A stretch of 35,503 bases of DNA, from assembly GCF_012371325.1 (NCBI RefSeq), contig NZ_JAAZQX010000003.1:101995-137497 (forward strand), in the 5' to 3' direction. Position numbers and translations under genes: made by a program. Every line of letters starts with the position of its first letter. Position 1 is the stretch's first letter. Positions 8,960-17,771 of the stretch are shown one piece after another. This DNA comes from Acinetobacter sp. A2. Its GTDB lineage: Bacteria; Pseudomonadota; Gammaproteobacteria; Pseudomonadales; Moraxellaceae. Under the pieces are notes generated by a model that ran no database searches, was not told the DNA's origin, and worked only from the letters and a program-made list of their open reading frames with translations.

Positions 8960-9703
8960 ATGCAATTTGTTCAAGGACTCCCTGCAGGAGTATATGTCGG
9001 GCAAACCCGCATACAACATGTGCAGGCACTGGAAACAAGTTCTACAGAACTGTCTGGGTTTAATTTGGCACTGCATGTGCAGGATGATGCATGGCGTGTG
9101 CAGCAGCATCGTATGCGTTTGCTGGCAGAGTTTGCTAAATATGGGGTCGATAAACTGACTTGGATGACACAGACGCATAGTGTGTTGTGTCAGACCATTA
9201 ATGAGCAAATCACTTTTGAAGCCTTAGAGGGCGATGGCTTGGTCACACAGCGTAAAGCACATGTTTTAATGATGATGACTGCGGACTGCTTACCTGTGGT
9301 TTTAGGCAATGCGGAAGGCACAGAAGTGGCCAACTTGCATGCAGGCTGGCGAGGTTTAGCCAACGGTATTATTGAAAACACCATTGCCGAAATGCAAAGT
9401 GCACCAACATGGGCGTGGTTAGGTGCTGCCATCAGTCAGCCATGTTTTGAGGTTGGAGCAGAAGTAAAACAGGCCTTTTGTGATAAATATTCTGAACTGG
9501 AAACGGCCTTTATAGATGGGCAACAATCTGGTAAATACTTTGCCGACTTGTATGCGATTGCACGCTATATTTTGCAGCAGCATGGTGTCATAACGGTATT
9601 GGGTGGTGATCAGTGCTCATATTCGCAGGCCGATCAGTACTATTCTTACCGCCGTCAGCCACGTACAGGCCGCATGGCAACATTCGTGTTTATGCAGGCT
9701 TAG
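8960..9703 (+). CDS. pgeF: laccase-domain purine nucleoside phosphorylase / polyphenol oxidase (YfiH family)
   Basis: The family was first called polyphenol oxidase or multicopper-like. In E. coli YfiH/PgeF is linked to peptidoglycan editing, and several members act on purine nucleosides, so the substrate here is not settled. The 247-residue protein carries the family motifs MMMTADCLPVVL, NLHAGWRGLANGI and QPCFEVGAEV, holding the zinc-binding His and Cys residues, and ends in YSYRRQPRTGRMATFV. AAGGA lies 8 bases before the ATG. It follows rluD by 59 bp and is probably co-transcribed with it. Confidence 0.92.
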   Translation: MQFVQGLPAGVYVGQTRIQHVQALETSSTELSGFNLALHVQDDAWRVQQHRMRLLAEFAKYGVDKLTWMTQTHSVLCQTINEQITFEALEGDGLVTQRKAHVLMMMTADCLPVVLGNAEGTEVANLHAGWRGLANGIIENTIAEMQSAPTWAWLGAAISQPCFEVGAEVKQAFCDKYSELETAFIDGQQSGKYFADLYAIARYILQQHGVITVLGGDQCSYSQADQYYSYRRQPRTGRMATFVFMQA

Positions 9704-9742
9704 TGTTAAACTTGACTTAATTATTTGGTTTTAAACATTCTC

Positions 9743-10312
9743 ATGTCAGTGTCTCATTCAACATCTTCTTGCGCTGCAATTCGTGTGGCGGTGGTTTATC
9801 ACAGTCCTTATGGCCATACTGCTAAGGTGGCACAGCATATTGCGCAAGGTGCTGCACAAATGGGCGCACAAGTTGAGTTGATGGCAGTCACTGAAATTGA
9901 ATGGGACAACTTAGACCAAGCCGATATTATTATTATGGGCTGCCCAACGTATATGGGAAGCATTACCTCTGCCTTAAAACAGTTTATGGAAGAATCTTCC
10001 AAACGCTGGTTGGCCAGAACTTGGCAGGGCAAACTTGCCGCAGGCTTTACCAATGGTGGTGGTTTAAGTGGCGATAAACTGGCAGTCTTGCAACAAATAA
10101 ATTTATTTGCAATGCAGCACGGCATGTTGTGGTCAGGTTTACCGTTTATGCCTACAGGCCGTAGCCCACATGACATTAATCGTATGTCGAGCTTTTTGGG
10201 TTTAATGACGCAATCGGATAATGCCAGTGTAGAAGTTACACCACCAGAAGGTGATTTAGAAACTGCGGTCAAATTTGGCAAGTATTTGGTGGAATTAAAA
10301 CTTAAAGCTTAA
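9743..10312 (+). CDS. flavodoxin-family NAD(P)H-dependent oxidoreductase (WrbA-like)
   Basis: This 189-residue protein has the flavodoxin fold. An N-terminal strand with the FMN phosphate loop reads VVYHSPYGHTAKVA, and the WrbA-like flavin-contact segment is GCPTYMGSITSALKQFMEES. The region TNGGGLSGDKLAVLQQ is also typical of WrbA/NQO-like proteins. It probably reduces quinones or a similar acceptor in the cytoplasm with FMN bound, but the exact substrate cannot be read from sequence. The ATG at 9743 is preferred over an in-frame TTG at 9725; neither has a strong Shine-Dalgarno site. It lies 39 bp after pgeF and may be read from the same transcript. A terminator follows. Confidence 0.88.
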   Translation: MSVSHSTSSCAAIRVAVVYHSPYGHTAKVAQHIAQGAAQMGAQVELMAVTEIEWDNLDQADIIIMGCPTYMGSITSALKQFMEESSKRWLARTWQGKLAAGFTNGGGLSGDKLAVLQQINLFAMQHGMLWSGLPFMPTGRSPHDINRMSSFLGLMTQSDNASVEVTPPEGDLETAVKFGKYLVELKLKA

Positions 10313-10335
10313 GTTTGATTCGATTTTTACAAATG

Positions 10336-10372
10336 CCATAAAAATGCTCGATATTTAATCGAGCATTTTTAT
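10336..10372. terminator. bidirectional intrinsic terminator between the flavodoxin gene and smpB
   Basis: AAAATGCTCGA (10341-10351) and TCGAGCATTTT (10359-10369) form an 11-bp stem with a 7-nt loop. A residues on the left and T residues on the right allow it to work for both convergent genes. Confidence 0.85.
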
Positions 10373-10410
10373 TGGTGATGCTAATTTTTAAATGATGGTA
10401 ATTTATTAAA

Positions 10411-10887
10411 TTACTTGTGCATCAAACGTGCTTTATCACGCTGCCAGTCACGGTCTTTCTCTGAAGCACGTTTATCATGCAATTGTTTACCTTTAACCAA
10501 GGCAATTTCCAGTTTTGCCAAAGGGCCTTTCCAATAGCAAGCCAAAGGTACACAGGAATAGCCTTTTTGATTCACAGCACCCATCAACTTTTCAATTTCA
10601 CGACGTGACAATAAAAGTTTACGGGTACGGGTTGCTTCAGGTACAACGTGAGTAGATGCAGACAGTAGCGGCTGAATTTGTGCACCAAATAAATAAGCTT
10701 CATTGTCACGAAATAAAATATAACTTTCGGTGATGGTCATGCGCCCAGCACGTAAAGATTTGACTTCCCAGCCTTGCAGTGAAAGTCCAGCCTCAAATTT
10801 TTCTTCAATAAAATAATCGTGACGTGCACGTTTATTCTGTGCAATTGTGCCGCCCGTATTTTTTTTAACTACAGTTACCTTCGCCAT
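10411..10887 (-). CDS. smpB: SsrA-binding protein SmpB
   Basis: SmpB binds tmRNA and is required for trans-translation rescue of stalled ribosomes. The 158-residue protein has the family signature [20 protein letters not shown] with EVKSLRAGR, then [10 protein letters not shown] and [12 protein letters not shown]. The basic C-terminal tail ([16 protein letters not shown]) is the part that sits in the mRNA path. The ATG at 10885-10887 has GGAAG nine bases upstream; an in-frame TTG two codons earlier would be too close to it. The ssrA gene is not in the window. It is divergent from coaD across about 178 bp. Confidence 0.97.
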   Translation of the reverse strand: MAKVTVVKKNTGGTIAQNKRARHDYFIEEKFEAGLSLQGWEVKSLRAGRMTITESYILFRDNEAYLFGAQIQPLLSASTHVVPEATRTRKLLLSRREIEKLMGAVNQKGYSCVPLACYWKGPLAKLEIALVKGKQLHDKRASEKDRDWQRDKARLMHK

Positions 10888-11062
10888 AATCAATTACTTC
10901 CAAACTTATGACTATTGTGCCTCAAACAAGGACTGGCTGACAAATCAAAATCGTTGCAACTATAGACCATATATCTGTGAAGTTTCATAATTCGGTAGAC
11001 TTTGTTCACTAAAATTTTTTGTATTTGTTAAACTAACGCCGACAAAACCAACTAGAGCTTAA

Positions 11063-11557
<495 letters not shown>

Positions 11558-11558
11558 C

Positions 11559-11822
11559 GTGTCTTTATATATTACCGATGAATGTATTAACTGTGATGTC
11601 TGTGAGCCTGTATGCCCAAATGAGGCGATTTTTATGGGTGAGTTGATTTATGAAATCAATCCAGCCTTATGCACTGAATGTGTTGGGCATCATGATCAGC
11701 CACAATGTCAGTTATTTTGTCCAGTCGATTGTATTCCGCCCGATCCGCAGCATGAGGAAACGCAGGAACAATTAATGGAAAAATATAAAAAACTAATTGC
11801 TCAAAAAAGCGCAAGCAATTAA
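11559..11822 (+). CDS. 2[4Fe-4S] ferredoxin, YfhL/Chromatium type
   Basis: This is a small cytoplasmic electron carrier. With the GTG at 11559 the protein has 87 residues. The first cluster motif is C9-x2-C12-x2-C15-x3-C19. The second is C38-x2-C41-x8-C50-x3-C54, with one more cysteine at 58. The insertion between the second-cluster cysteines and the C-terminal helix (EETQEQLMEKYKKLIAQ) are marks of the Chromatium-type family. GTG was chosen because it starts the family sequence SLYITDECINC and has AAGG eight bases upstream, inside the end of coaD. It is coupled to coaD by a one-base gap and ends 27 bp before rnpB. The redox partner is unknown. Confidence 0.93.
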   Translation: MSLYITDECINCDVCEPVCPNEAIFMGELIYEINPALCTECVGHHDQPQCQLFCPVDCIPPDPQHEETQEQLMEKYKKLIAQKSASN

Positions 11823-11832
11823 GTCATAATTT

Positions 11833-11841
11833 TGCTAAGAT
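11833..11841 (+). promoter_or_regulatory. candidate extended -10 promoter of rnpB
   Basis: TGCTAAGAT is an extended -10 element (TGn plus TAAGAT), about 9 bases before the 5' end of RNase P RNA. It is followed by GC-rich GCGCC, a discriminator type found at stable-RNA promoters. No convincing -35 is seen; that region lies in the end of the ferredoxin gene. Confidence 0.45.
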
Positions 11842-11849
11842 GCGCCTTC

Positions 11850-12227
<378 letters not shown>

Positions 12228-12256
12228 AATTTTAAGCAATAGTTGTGTGATAATGC

Positions 12257-12285
12257 TTGACGTCTATAGCATTACAGCAGATAAT
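12257..12285 (+). promoter_or_regulatory. sigma70 promoter of the first tRNA-Met
   Basis: TTGACG (12257-12262), a 17-bp spacer and GATAAT (12280-12285), with GC-rich GCGCGC directly after the -10. This is typical of stringently controlled stable-RNA promoters. The predicted start is near 12292, about 9 bases before the tRNA. The copy at 12979-13007 has the same architecture. Confidence 0.8.
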
Positions 12286-12300
12286 GCGCGCACAGTTTTT

Positions 12301-12377
12301 GGCTATGTAGCTCAGTTGGTTAGAGCACCGCACTCATAATGCGGGGGTCACAGGTTCAAGTCCCGTCATAGCCACCA
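12301..12377 (+). tRNA. tRNA-Met (elongator, anticodon CAT), copy 1
   Basis: A 77-nt cloverleaf with acceptor arms GGCTATG and CATAGCC, encoded ACCA and anticodon loop CTCATAA. It matches elongator methionine tRNA rather than initiator (the acceptor is fully paired) and rather than the CAU isoleucine tRNA. It is identical to the copy at 13023. Confidence 0.95.
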
Positions 12378-12384
12378 TTTTTCA

Positions 12385-12413
12385 GACCACGTTCACTAAC
12401 GTGGTCTTTTTTT
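12385..12413 (+). terminator. terminator of tRNA-Met copy 1
   Basis: GACCACGTT (12385-12393) and AACGTGGTC (12398-12406) form a 9-bp stem with a 4-nt loop, followed by seven T residues. Confidence 0.9.
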
Positions 12414-12417
12414 ATCT

Positions 12418-12843
12418 TTAAAATTTTCCTGTGCAATCTATGTTGTTGGTATTGAGCTGAATTTGCATTTGCAGGTTTTGAATATGTTGCCAGTTGGCTT
12501 GCTGATCAGGATAGCTAAAAATTTTGGCATCCACCTGATTTAACTGTTTCAGTGAAATATGCTGTGATGCGCAATAACGTCCCACCGCACGCTCATAGGC
12601 CAATTGTTGCTGGGCTTCAGGACTGAGACGATCTGCAGTAAGAATCTTTTGCTGACCTTTGGCATAGGCCACCAATACACGTTTGTCAGCAAAGCTGTAG
12701 CTCATTTTTGAGTTGATATATTGTGCTACGTCGCGGCGTACACCGTTGTAGTCGACCAAAATAGGCCCAACGACCTGACATGCGCTTAAGCTCAAAGCTA
12801 AGCCTGCAACAGCAAACCATTTAAAACGAAGAGTAGAAGACAT
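12418..12843 (-). CDS. small putative lipoprotein of unknown function
   Basis: I do not recognise a characterised family. The 141-residue protein (ATG at 12841-12843) starts MSSTLRFKW. It has a hydrophobic core and a lipobox LSLSAC with the cysteine at residue 22, so it should be an envelope lipoprotein. The mature part contains VRRDVAQYINSKMSYSF, an AYERAVGRYCASQ segment and a C-terminal cysteine (NIDCTGKF) that could pair with the internal one. A second in-frame ATG at 12859-12861 would add six residues; neither start has a clear ribosome-binding site. It sits on the opposite strand between two tRNA-Met copies, and no partner genes are adjacent. Confidence 0.75.
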   Translation of the reverse strand: MSSTLRFKWFAVAGLALSLSACQVVGPILVDYNGVRRDVAQYINSKMSYSFADKRVLVAYAKGQQKILTADRLSPEAQQQLAYERAVGRYCASQHISLKQLNQVDAKIFSYPDQQANWQHIQNLQMQIQLNTNNIDCTGKF

Positions 12844-12978
12844 AGTATTTTCTTTGGTCATTTGAATAAATTTTGCAATAAATATGGATGATAATCCGTA
12901 AGAAAAAGGTAAATTGCCTAAAAACTAATAAATTGAAAAGTATTTGTTTAAACTGTGAGCGTTTGTAAATTAAAATAC

Positions 12979-13007
12979 TTGACGATGCAGAGCTAAGTTT
13001 AGATAAT
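12979..13007 (+). promoter_or_regulatory. sigma70 promoter of the second tRNA-Met
   Basis: TTGACG (12979-12984), a 17-bp spacer and GATAAT (13002-13007), followed by GCGCACACAGTTT, nearly the same as in copy 1. The spacer sequences differ, so it is the core promoter elements that are conserved. Confidence 0.8.
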
Positions 13008-13022
13008 GCGCACACAGTTTAT

Positions 13023-13099
13023 GGCTATGTAGCTCAGTTGGTTAGAGCACCGCACTCATAATGCGGGGGTCACAGGTTCAAGTCCCGTCATAGCCACCA
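13023..13099 (+). tRNA. tRNA-Met (elongator, anticodon CAT), copy 2
   Basis: Identical in sequence to the 77-nt tRNA at 12301-12377, with its own promoter and terminator. The similarity extends about 20 bases upstream into the -10 region. Confidence 0.95.
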
Positions 13100-13107
13100 T
13101 TTTTATA

Positions 13108-13135
13108 GACCAAGCTCTCAGCTTGGTCTTTTTTT
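13108..13135 (+). terminator. terminator of tRNA-Met copy 2
   Basis: GACCAAGCT (13108-13116) and AGCTTGGTC (13120-13128) form the stem, followed by a run of T residues. The stem bases differ from those of copy 1, although the layout is the same. Confidence 0.9.
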
Positions 13136-13187
13136 ATGTCTAAAATTTAAGTTGAGCTTTATTGACCTATTCTTAAAATACAGACAA

Positions 13188-13216
13188 TAAAAAACCAAGC
13201 CTTCGCTTGGTTTTTT
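13188..13216 (-). terminator. terminator of nadE
   Basis: AAAACCAAGC (13191-13200) and GCTTGGTTTT (13205-13214) form a stem with loop CTTC. A/T runs on both sides allow it to terminate nadE on the minus strand. Confidence 0.85.
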
Positions 13217-13243
13217 ACGCTTCTGTTTAAGCCATAGTTTCGC

Positions 13244-14869
13244 TTAAATTCCAGGTTTCCAGCCATTCACCAATGGGTAACGACGTTCACGGCCAAATGC
13301 GCGTGAACTGATACGTGGTCCTAGGGCACCTTGGCGGCGCTTATATTCATTGCGATCAACCAATTGAATCACTTTCTCAACCATTGCACGTTCAAAGCCT
13401 TTGCCAATAATATCTTCTTGGCTTTGATCTTCTTCAATGTAGGCATACAAAATTGCATCCAAAATTTCGTACGGTGGTAAAGAGTCTTGGTCTTTCTGAT
13501 CTGGGCGTAATTCTGCAGAAGGTGGGCGAGTAATCACGCGTTCTGGAATAACAGGCGTATCAGCAATACTGTTACGGTATTTTGCCAGTTCAAATACAAT
13601 GGTTTTATACACGTCTTTGAGTACGGCATAACCACCGACCATATCGCCGTATAAGGTGCAATAGCCAACAGCCAGCTCAGATTTGTTGCCTGTAGACAGG
13701 ACTAAATTACCAAATTTGTTGGAAAGCCCCATCAAAATTGTACCGCGTGCACGGGCTTGTAAATTTTCTTCAGTGGTGTCACTTGGGCTATTGCCAAAGA
13801 ACGGATACAAGGTTTGCATGAAGCTATTCACTACAGGATGAATTTCGGCAATGCCGAAGGTAACACCTAATGCTTTGGCTTGCTCTGCCGCATCTTCAAC
13901 ACTGATTTGTGCTGTATAAGTATATGGCATCATCACCGCTTGTACTTTGTCTGCACCAATGGCATCGACTGCAATTGCAAGTGTCAGCGCAGAGTCAATA
14001 CCACCCGATAAACCTAAAATAACCCCAGGGAAGCCTGAACGTTGTACATAGTCACGTGTAGCTAAAACCAAGCCTTGGTAAATTTCTGCCAACGTATCTA
14101 AAGCAGGGCTAATCTCTGCAGTTTTAAAGTGTTTCTGAGCAGCGTCATATTCAACGAAGAATACACCTTCCTGATACGTCGGCGCTTGTAGTGCAACATC
14201 GCCCGCTTGGTTGATCACGAAGCTAGTGCCATCGAAGATTAAATCATCTTGACCGCCCACTTGGTTCACATATACAACATTTAAGTGGAGCTGCTTAGCC
14301 AACTCAGTCATGGTTTGTACACGATGTTGTGGCTTGCCCACTTCATAAGGGGATGCATTGAGCACCAATGCTGTTTCAACATTGAGTTGTGCGAGTTGCT
14401 GTACCGTTGGCAGTGCCCATAAGTCTTCGCAAATCAATACGCCAAATTTATGTCCAAGGTATTCAAATACCAGATGTTGATGACCCTCATCGAAATAACG
14501 TTTCTCATCAAATACGGCATAATTTGGTAAATTTTGTTTGTTATAAATACCAAGAATATTGCCATCTTTCATGACTGCAGCAGAGTTGAAACGTTGACCA
14601 TCTTCAGTTTCATTCACAAAACCGAAAACTAAAACGATATCTTTAATTTCACGTAATTGTTCAAATGCTTGTTGAGTGCGTTTGTTCAAGCTTGGGCGCA
14701 GTAATAAATCTTCTGCTGGGTAACCCAAGAGAGAAAGTTCAGGGAAAATAATCAGATCTGCGTGTTGTTTTTTCGCTTCATTTGCCTGTTCAAGCATTTT
14801 TTGCGCATTTGCTTCGAGATTGCCGATGTGTGGAGAGAACTGTGCAAGGGCAATTTTAAAAGATTTCAT
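13244..14869 (-). CDS. nadE: glutamine-dependent NAD+ synthetase
   Basis: It converts deamido-NAD to NAD using glutamine as ammonia source, the last step of NAD synthesis. The 541-residue protein has an N-terminal nitrilase-type glutaminase domain with the Glu-Lys-Cys triad at E44 (FPELSLLGY), K111 (YNKQNLPN) and C147 (LICEDLW). The C-terminal synthetase domain has the ATP pyrophosphatase loop SGGIDS at residues 288-293. The later segments STGNKSELAVGY and ITRPPSAELRPDQKDQDSLP are also typical. Length fits the compact two-domain bacterial form. The ATG at 14867-14869 has AGGA about 11 bases upstream. A terminator follows. Confidence 0.96.
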   Translation of the reverse strand: MKSFKIALAQFSPHIGNLEANAQKMLEQANEAKKQHADLIIFPELSLLGYPAEDLLLRPSLNKRTQQAFEQLREIKDIVLVFGFVNETEDGQRFNSAAVMKDGNILGIYNKQNLPNYAVFDEKRYFDEGHQHLVFEYLGHKFGVLICEDLWALPTVQQLAQLNVETALVLNASPYEVGKPQHRVQTMTELAKQLHLNVVYVNQVGGQDDLIFDGTSFVINQAGDVALQAPTYQEGVFFVEYDAAQKHFKTAEISPALDTLAEIYQGLVLATRDYVQRSGFPGVILGLSGGIDSALTLAIAVDAIGADKVQAVMMPYTYTAQISVEDAAEQAKALGVTFGIAEIHPVVNSFMQTLYPFFGNSPSDTTEENLQARARGTILMGLSNKFGNLVLSTGNKSELAVGYCTLYGDMVGGYAVLKDVYKTIVFELAKYRNSIADTPVIPERVITRPPSAELRPDQKDQDSLPPYEILDAILYAYIEEDQSQEDIIGKGFERAMVEKVIQLVDRNEYKRRQGALGPRISSRAFGRERRYPLVNGWKPGI

Positions 14870-15223
14870 TTAAATTAAGTCCTATTCCTATAGGTTTAAA
14901 ATACACATAAACAACTGATTATTATTGTTATAAAAATTTCAGCGCAGTGTATTGTGGATTAAACGACTGCCGAAAGGCACAAATAAAAACCATTTATTAT
15001 CTAACAGATAAAGATCTTATTTTGCGGTGCAAAAATAGAGACTTTTGCTATTTTATCGTAATTTAGAATAGATGCTAGCATCGAATACACTTTATTCTTG
15101 TATGCTGCAGAATATCATTGAAATGTGACAGAATTTTTATGCTATTTATTTGAAATTATTATATTTTAAGATTAGGTTTGTCTGTGGTTTTAAGCCTGAT
15201 TGCTCAAGTTAAAGAATATTCAG
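14870..15223. other. intergenic region without a supported gene (about 350 bp)
   Basis: This AT-rich stretch lies between the starts of nadE transcription and the 3' end of the zinc-peptidase-like gene. It presumably holds the nadE promoter. A perfect 12-bp palindrome, GATGCTAGCATC, lies at 15071-15082. No clear intrinsic terminator for the upstream gene and no convincing small ORF were found. Confidence 0.6.
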
Positions 15224-15703
15224 TTAAGCAATTGGTTTTGGTGGATTCAGAATAATATTGTCAATTTTTTTCAGGAAAATATCTTTAGCGATGTCGCCTT
15301 GTTGTTCAATGTTATAGGCAAAAAAAGGCTTGTTTGTAATCAATTGATAGCGATATGGATTGTACTGTTTAAAACTTAAATAATATGCCGTTTGTAAGAG
15401 TGCGCCATGTAGAAAGACATTAATTTTATGTTGGTATTGTAAAACATGCGCCATTTCGTGAATAAAAATAGCTTGATAGCCTAAATGTGCTTGTGTGTAG
15501 TCTGAACGGTAATGCAAATTGCGCACATGAATATCACCACAGGGTGCCATAAATATATGTTGTGGTTGCCAAGGTAAATAGGGGTGATTCATGACTCTGA
15601 CTTTGCTGTAGTCAATTAAATGGCCGAACACAGACTGGCAGAGCTGTATTTCTGCAGGTGTTAAGTAGCGATATTTAAACTGCGCAAGTTTTAAAAAACG
15701 CAT
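15224..15703 (-). CDS. small zinc-metallopeptidase-like protein (resembles 'vgr-related' proteins)
   Basis: With the ATG at 15701-15703 the protein has 159 residues; another in-frame ATG at 15737-15739 adds twelve hydrophobic residues. It contains a zincin signature HEMAHVLQYQ (residues 82-91) and a later glutamate in YNIEQQGDIAKD that could be the third zinc ligand, as in gluzincins. An upstream segment (HIFMAPCGDIHV) looks like the small Acinetobacter and Pseudomonas proteins often labelled vgr-related. That label comes from memory of databases, not from a search. No type VI secretion or Rhs genes lie nearby, so its substrate and role are unknown. It lies alone between gltA (terminator in between) and nadE. 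Confidence 0.75.
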   Translation of the reverse strand: MRFLKLAQFKYRYLTPAEIQLCQSVFGHLIDYSKVRVMNHPYLPWQPQHIFMAPCGDIHVRNLHYRSDYTQAHLGYQAIFIHEMAHVLQYQHKINVFLHGALLQTAYYLSFKQYNPYRYQLITNKPFFAYNIEQQGDIAKDIFLKKIDNIILNPPKPIA

Positions 15704-15861
15704 GAGCAGACTTAAAAATAAGAAATGCAGTTGCAGCATGTAAATTGATCATGAAAGGCTGACATTAAAAATATAGCGTAAAATGGGTTGCGACCCAATT
15801 TAATTATGTTGTCTAAGTCAAACTACCAAGGCTTTGTATTCTAGTGTGGATAAATATTCAA

Positions 15862-15892
15862 AAATAAAAAAAACCACCCGAAGGTGGTTTTT
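15862..15892 (-). terminator. terminator of gltA
   Basis: An AAAACCACC / GGTGGTTTT hairpin with a short CGAA loop lies here. On the minus strand it is followed by a long T run, an ideal intrinsic terminator placed 40 bp after the gltA stop. Confidence 0.9.
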
Positions 15893-15931
15893 TGAGTCGT
15901 ACTCATTTTACAAGGTACAACGCGAACCGAA

Positions 15932-17206
15932 TTAACGGTTGATGTCGCGTTGAGTGTAACCTGTGTAAAGCTGACGTGGACGACCGATTTTGTAAGGACC
16001 GCTGTGCATTTCTAACCAGTGGCTGATCCAGCCTACAGCACGTGCAAGAGCGAAAATTACAGTAAACATTTCTGTTGGGATACCAATCGCTTTAAGAATG
16101 ATACCTGAATAGAAGTCTACGTTAGGGTATAAGTTACGCTTGATGAAGTATTCATCAGATAACGCAATACGCTCAAGTTCCATTGCAAGTGCAAGTTGTG
16201 GATCGTTGATACCTAAGTCGTTAAGAACTTCGTCACAAGTTTGCTTCATTACTGTTGCACGTGGGTCGAAGTTTTTATAAACGCGGTGACCGAAGCCCAT
16301 AAGCTTCACTTCTTTAGTCTTCACTTTTTCCATGAAGTCTGCAACGTTTTCTACAGAGCCGATTTCGTCAAGCATCTTAAGAACAGCTTCGTTCGCACCA
16401 CCGTGAGCAGGACCCCAAAGTGCAGAAATACCTGCAGAGATACATGCGTATGGGTTAGCGCCAGTAGAACCAGCTAAACGTACAGTTGAAGTAGACGCGT
16501 TTTGTTCGTGGTCAGCGTGAAGCGTGAAAATACGATCCATAGCGCGTGCATGAACAGGGTTAACTTTGTAGTCACGGTCTGCTGGTGTAGCAAACATCAT
16601 GTACAAGAAGTTTTCTGCGTAGCTTAAGTCGTTACGTGGGTAAACGAATGGTTGACCAACTGTGTACTTGTAGCTCCAAGCCGCTAAAGTAGGAATCTTC
16701 GCGATTAAACGAATCGCTGTGATTTCACGGTGGTTAACATCTTCGATGTCCAAATTGTTGTGATAGAACGCAGATAACGCACCAACAACACCAACCATGA
16801 TTGCCATAGGGTGAGCATCACGACGGAAACCGTTATAGAAACGCTTAACTTGGTCGTGAACCATAGTGTGGTTGCGAACTTTTGCGTCAAAATCAGCTTT
16901 TTGTTCAGCTGTTGGAAGCTCGCCATTTAATAATAAGTAGCAAGTTTCTAAGTAGTCAGCTTTAGTTGCCAATTGGTCAATTGGGTAACCGCGGTGTAAA
17001 AGAATACCTTTGTTACCATCAATAAATGTGATTTTAGACTCGCAAGACGCTGTTGCCATAAAACCAGGATCAAAAGTAAAGTGACCTGCCGCCAACACAT
17101 CCTTAACGTCAATTACATCTGGGCCTAATGTGCCGCTGTAAATTGGTAATTCAATTTCTTTTCCATCAAGCTGTAATACGGCTTTTTTGCCAGTTGCTTC
17201 AGACAT
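15932..17206 (-). CDS. gltA: citrate synthase (type II, hexameric)
   Basis: It condenses oxaloacetate and acetyl-CoA to citrate, the entry step of the TCA cycle. The 424-residue protein has the three catalytic residues in place: H268 in [12 protein letters not shown]307 in [14 protein letters not shown], and D365 in YPNVDFYSG. Length and motifs match the NADH-sensitive hexameric enzyme of gammaproteobacteria. AGGAGA lies at good spacing before the ATG. It is transcribed away from the sdh-suc block, from a wide intergenic region of about 1.1 kb. The codon use is strongly biased, as expected of a highly expressed gene. Confidence 0.98.
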   Translation of the reverse strand: MSEATGKKAVLQLDGKEIELPIYSGTLGPDVIDVKDVLAAGHFTFDPGFMATASCESKITFIDGNKGILLHRGYPIDQLATKADYLETCYLLLNGELPTAEQKADFDAKVRNHTMVHDQVKRFYNGFRRDAHPMAIMVGVVGALSAFYHNNLDIEDVNHREITAIRLIAKIPTLAAWSYKYTVGQPFVYPRNDLSYAENFLYMMFATPADRDYKVNPVHARAMDRIFTLHADHEQNASTSTVRLAGSTGANPYACISAGISALWGPAHGGANEAVLKMLDEIGSVENVADFMEKVKTKEVKLMGFGHRVYKNFDPRATVMKQTCDEVLNDLGINDPQLALAMELERIALSDEYFIKRNLYPNVDFYSGIILKAIGIPTEMFTVIFALARAVGWISHWLEMHSGPYKIGRPRQLYTGYTQRDINR

Positions 17207-17549
17207 TCAATAGATCTCCTGTCCTGGTGAATGTTGATCTGACTCGAAGTATCAATCTTTTAATGCGCAAGTCAGACGGATTAAAAATTTGCTCTAAGAT
17301 TAGAGAGTACTGAAATTTTGTCAATTATACTTATGGATTAAGTAGACGACTGTTTGCAGAAAAAGCCGAAAAAATTCCAGTAAAAAAATCAATAAAATCA
17401 CAGCACAGCCGCAGTATCATAAGTCAAAATTTGTTGGATGTGCAGAAAAAAATCATCGTTTGGGATTAATTGTAAGCAATTTTAAATAATGGTTTTGCTG
17501 TGGTGATTCTGCGGTGGGTTGCAGCCCAAAACTTAAATTTATCTAATTC
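17207..17549. other. gltA upstream region
   Basis: Non-coding region holding the gltA promoter and leader; no unambiguous -35/-10 pair was picked. It contains the 14-bp palindrome-like TGGGTTGCAGCCCA at 17515-17528. A close relative, TGGGTTGCGACCCA, lies at 15784-15797 downstream of gltA. Confidence 0.5.
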
Positions 17550-17771
17550 TCATAACTTACACGTTTTTGCATAGGCATCAGGTAGGTTTGTCTTTTGGAT
17601 ACAGGCTGCAAGTCGGGTATTTAAAATAGATGTTAATTGATCAAAAAATGACTGATTAAACTCAGAAAAAATTTTAGGAATAAGCATTTTTTGGGCAAAA
17701 GAATATGGGGTTCTGCATAAGATTAAGAGTTTCTTGTTTTGTGTAATATTGGAAAATACTGGATAAGTCAT
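17550..17771 (-). CDS. short hypothetical ORF, doubtful or remnant
   Basis: An ATG-started 73-codon frame. The product is not recognised. It looks protein-like (FSEFNQSFFDQLTSILNTRLAACIQ) with two cysteines near the end. The frame is closed by a TAA five codons before the ATG, and no good ribosome-binding site, signal peptide or terminator is visible. It could be a small real gene, the 3' remnant of a larger decayed gene, or chance coding in an AT-rich gap between gltA and sdhC. I favour remnant or chance. Confidence 0.3.
   Translation of the reverse strand: MTYPVFSNITQNKKLLILCRTPYSFAQKMLIPKIFSEFNQSFFDQLTSILNTRLAACIQKTNLPDAYAKTCKL

Noticed and set aside
9808..10281. 157-codon minus-strand ORF opposite the flavodoxin gene
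   Set aside because: Shadow frame; the plus-strand protein is clearly a flavodoxin-family member.
12301..13099. Two tRNA copies as attachment sites of an integrated element
   Set aside because: No integrase or mobile genes between them, only one small lipoprotein gene. The copies carry full promoters and terminators, unlike att duplications.
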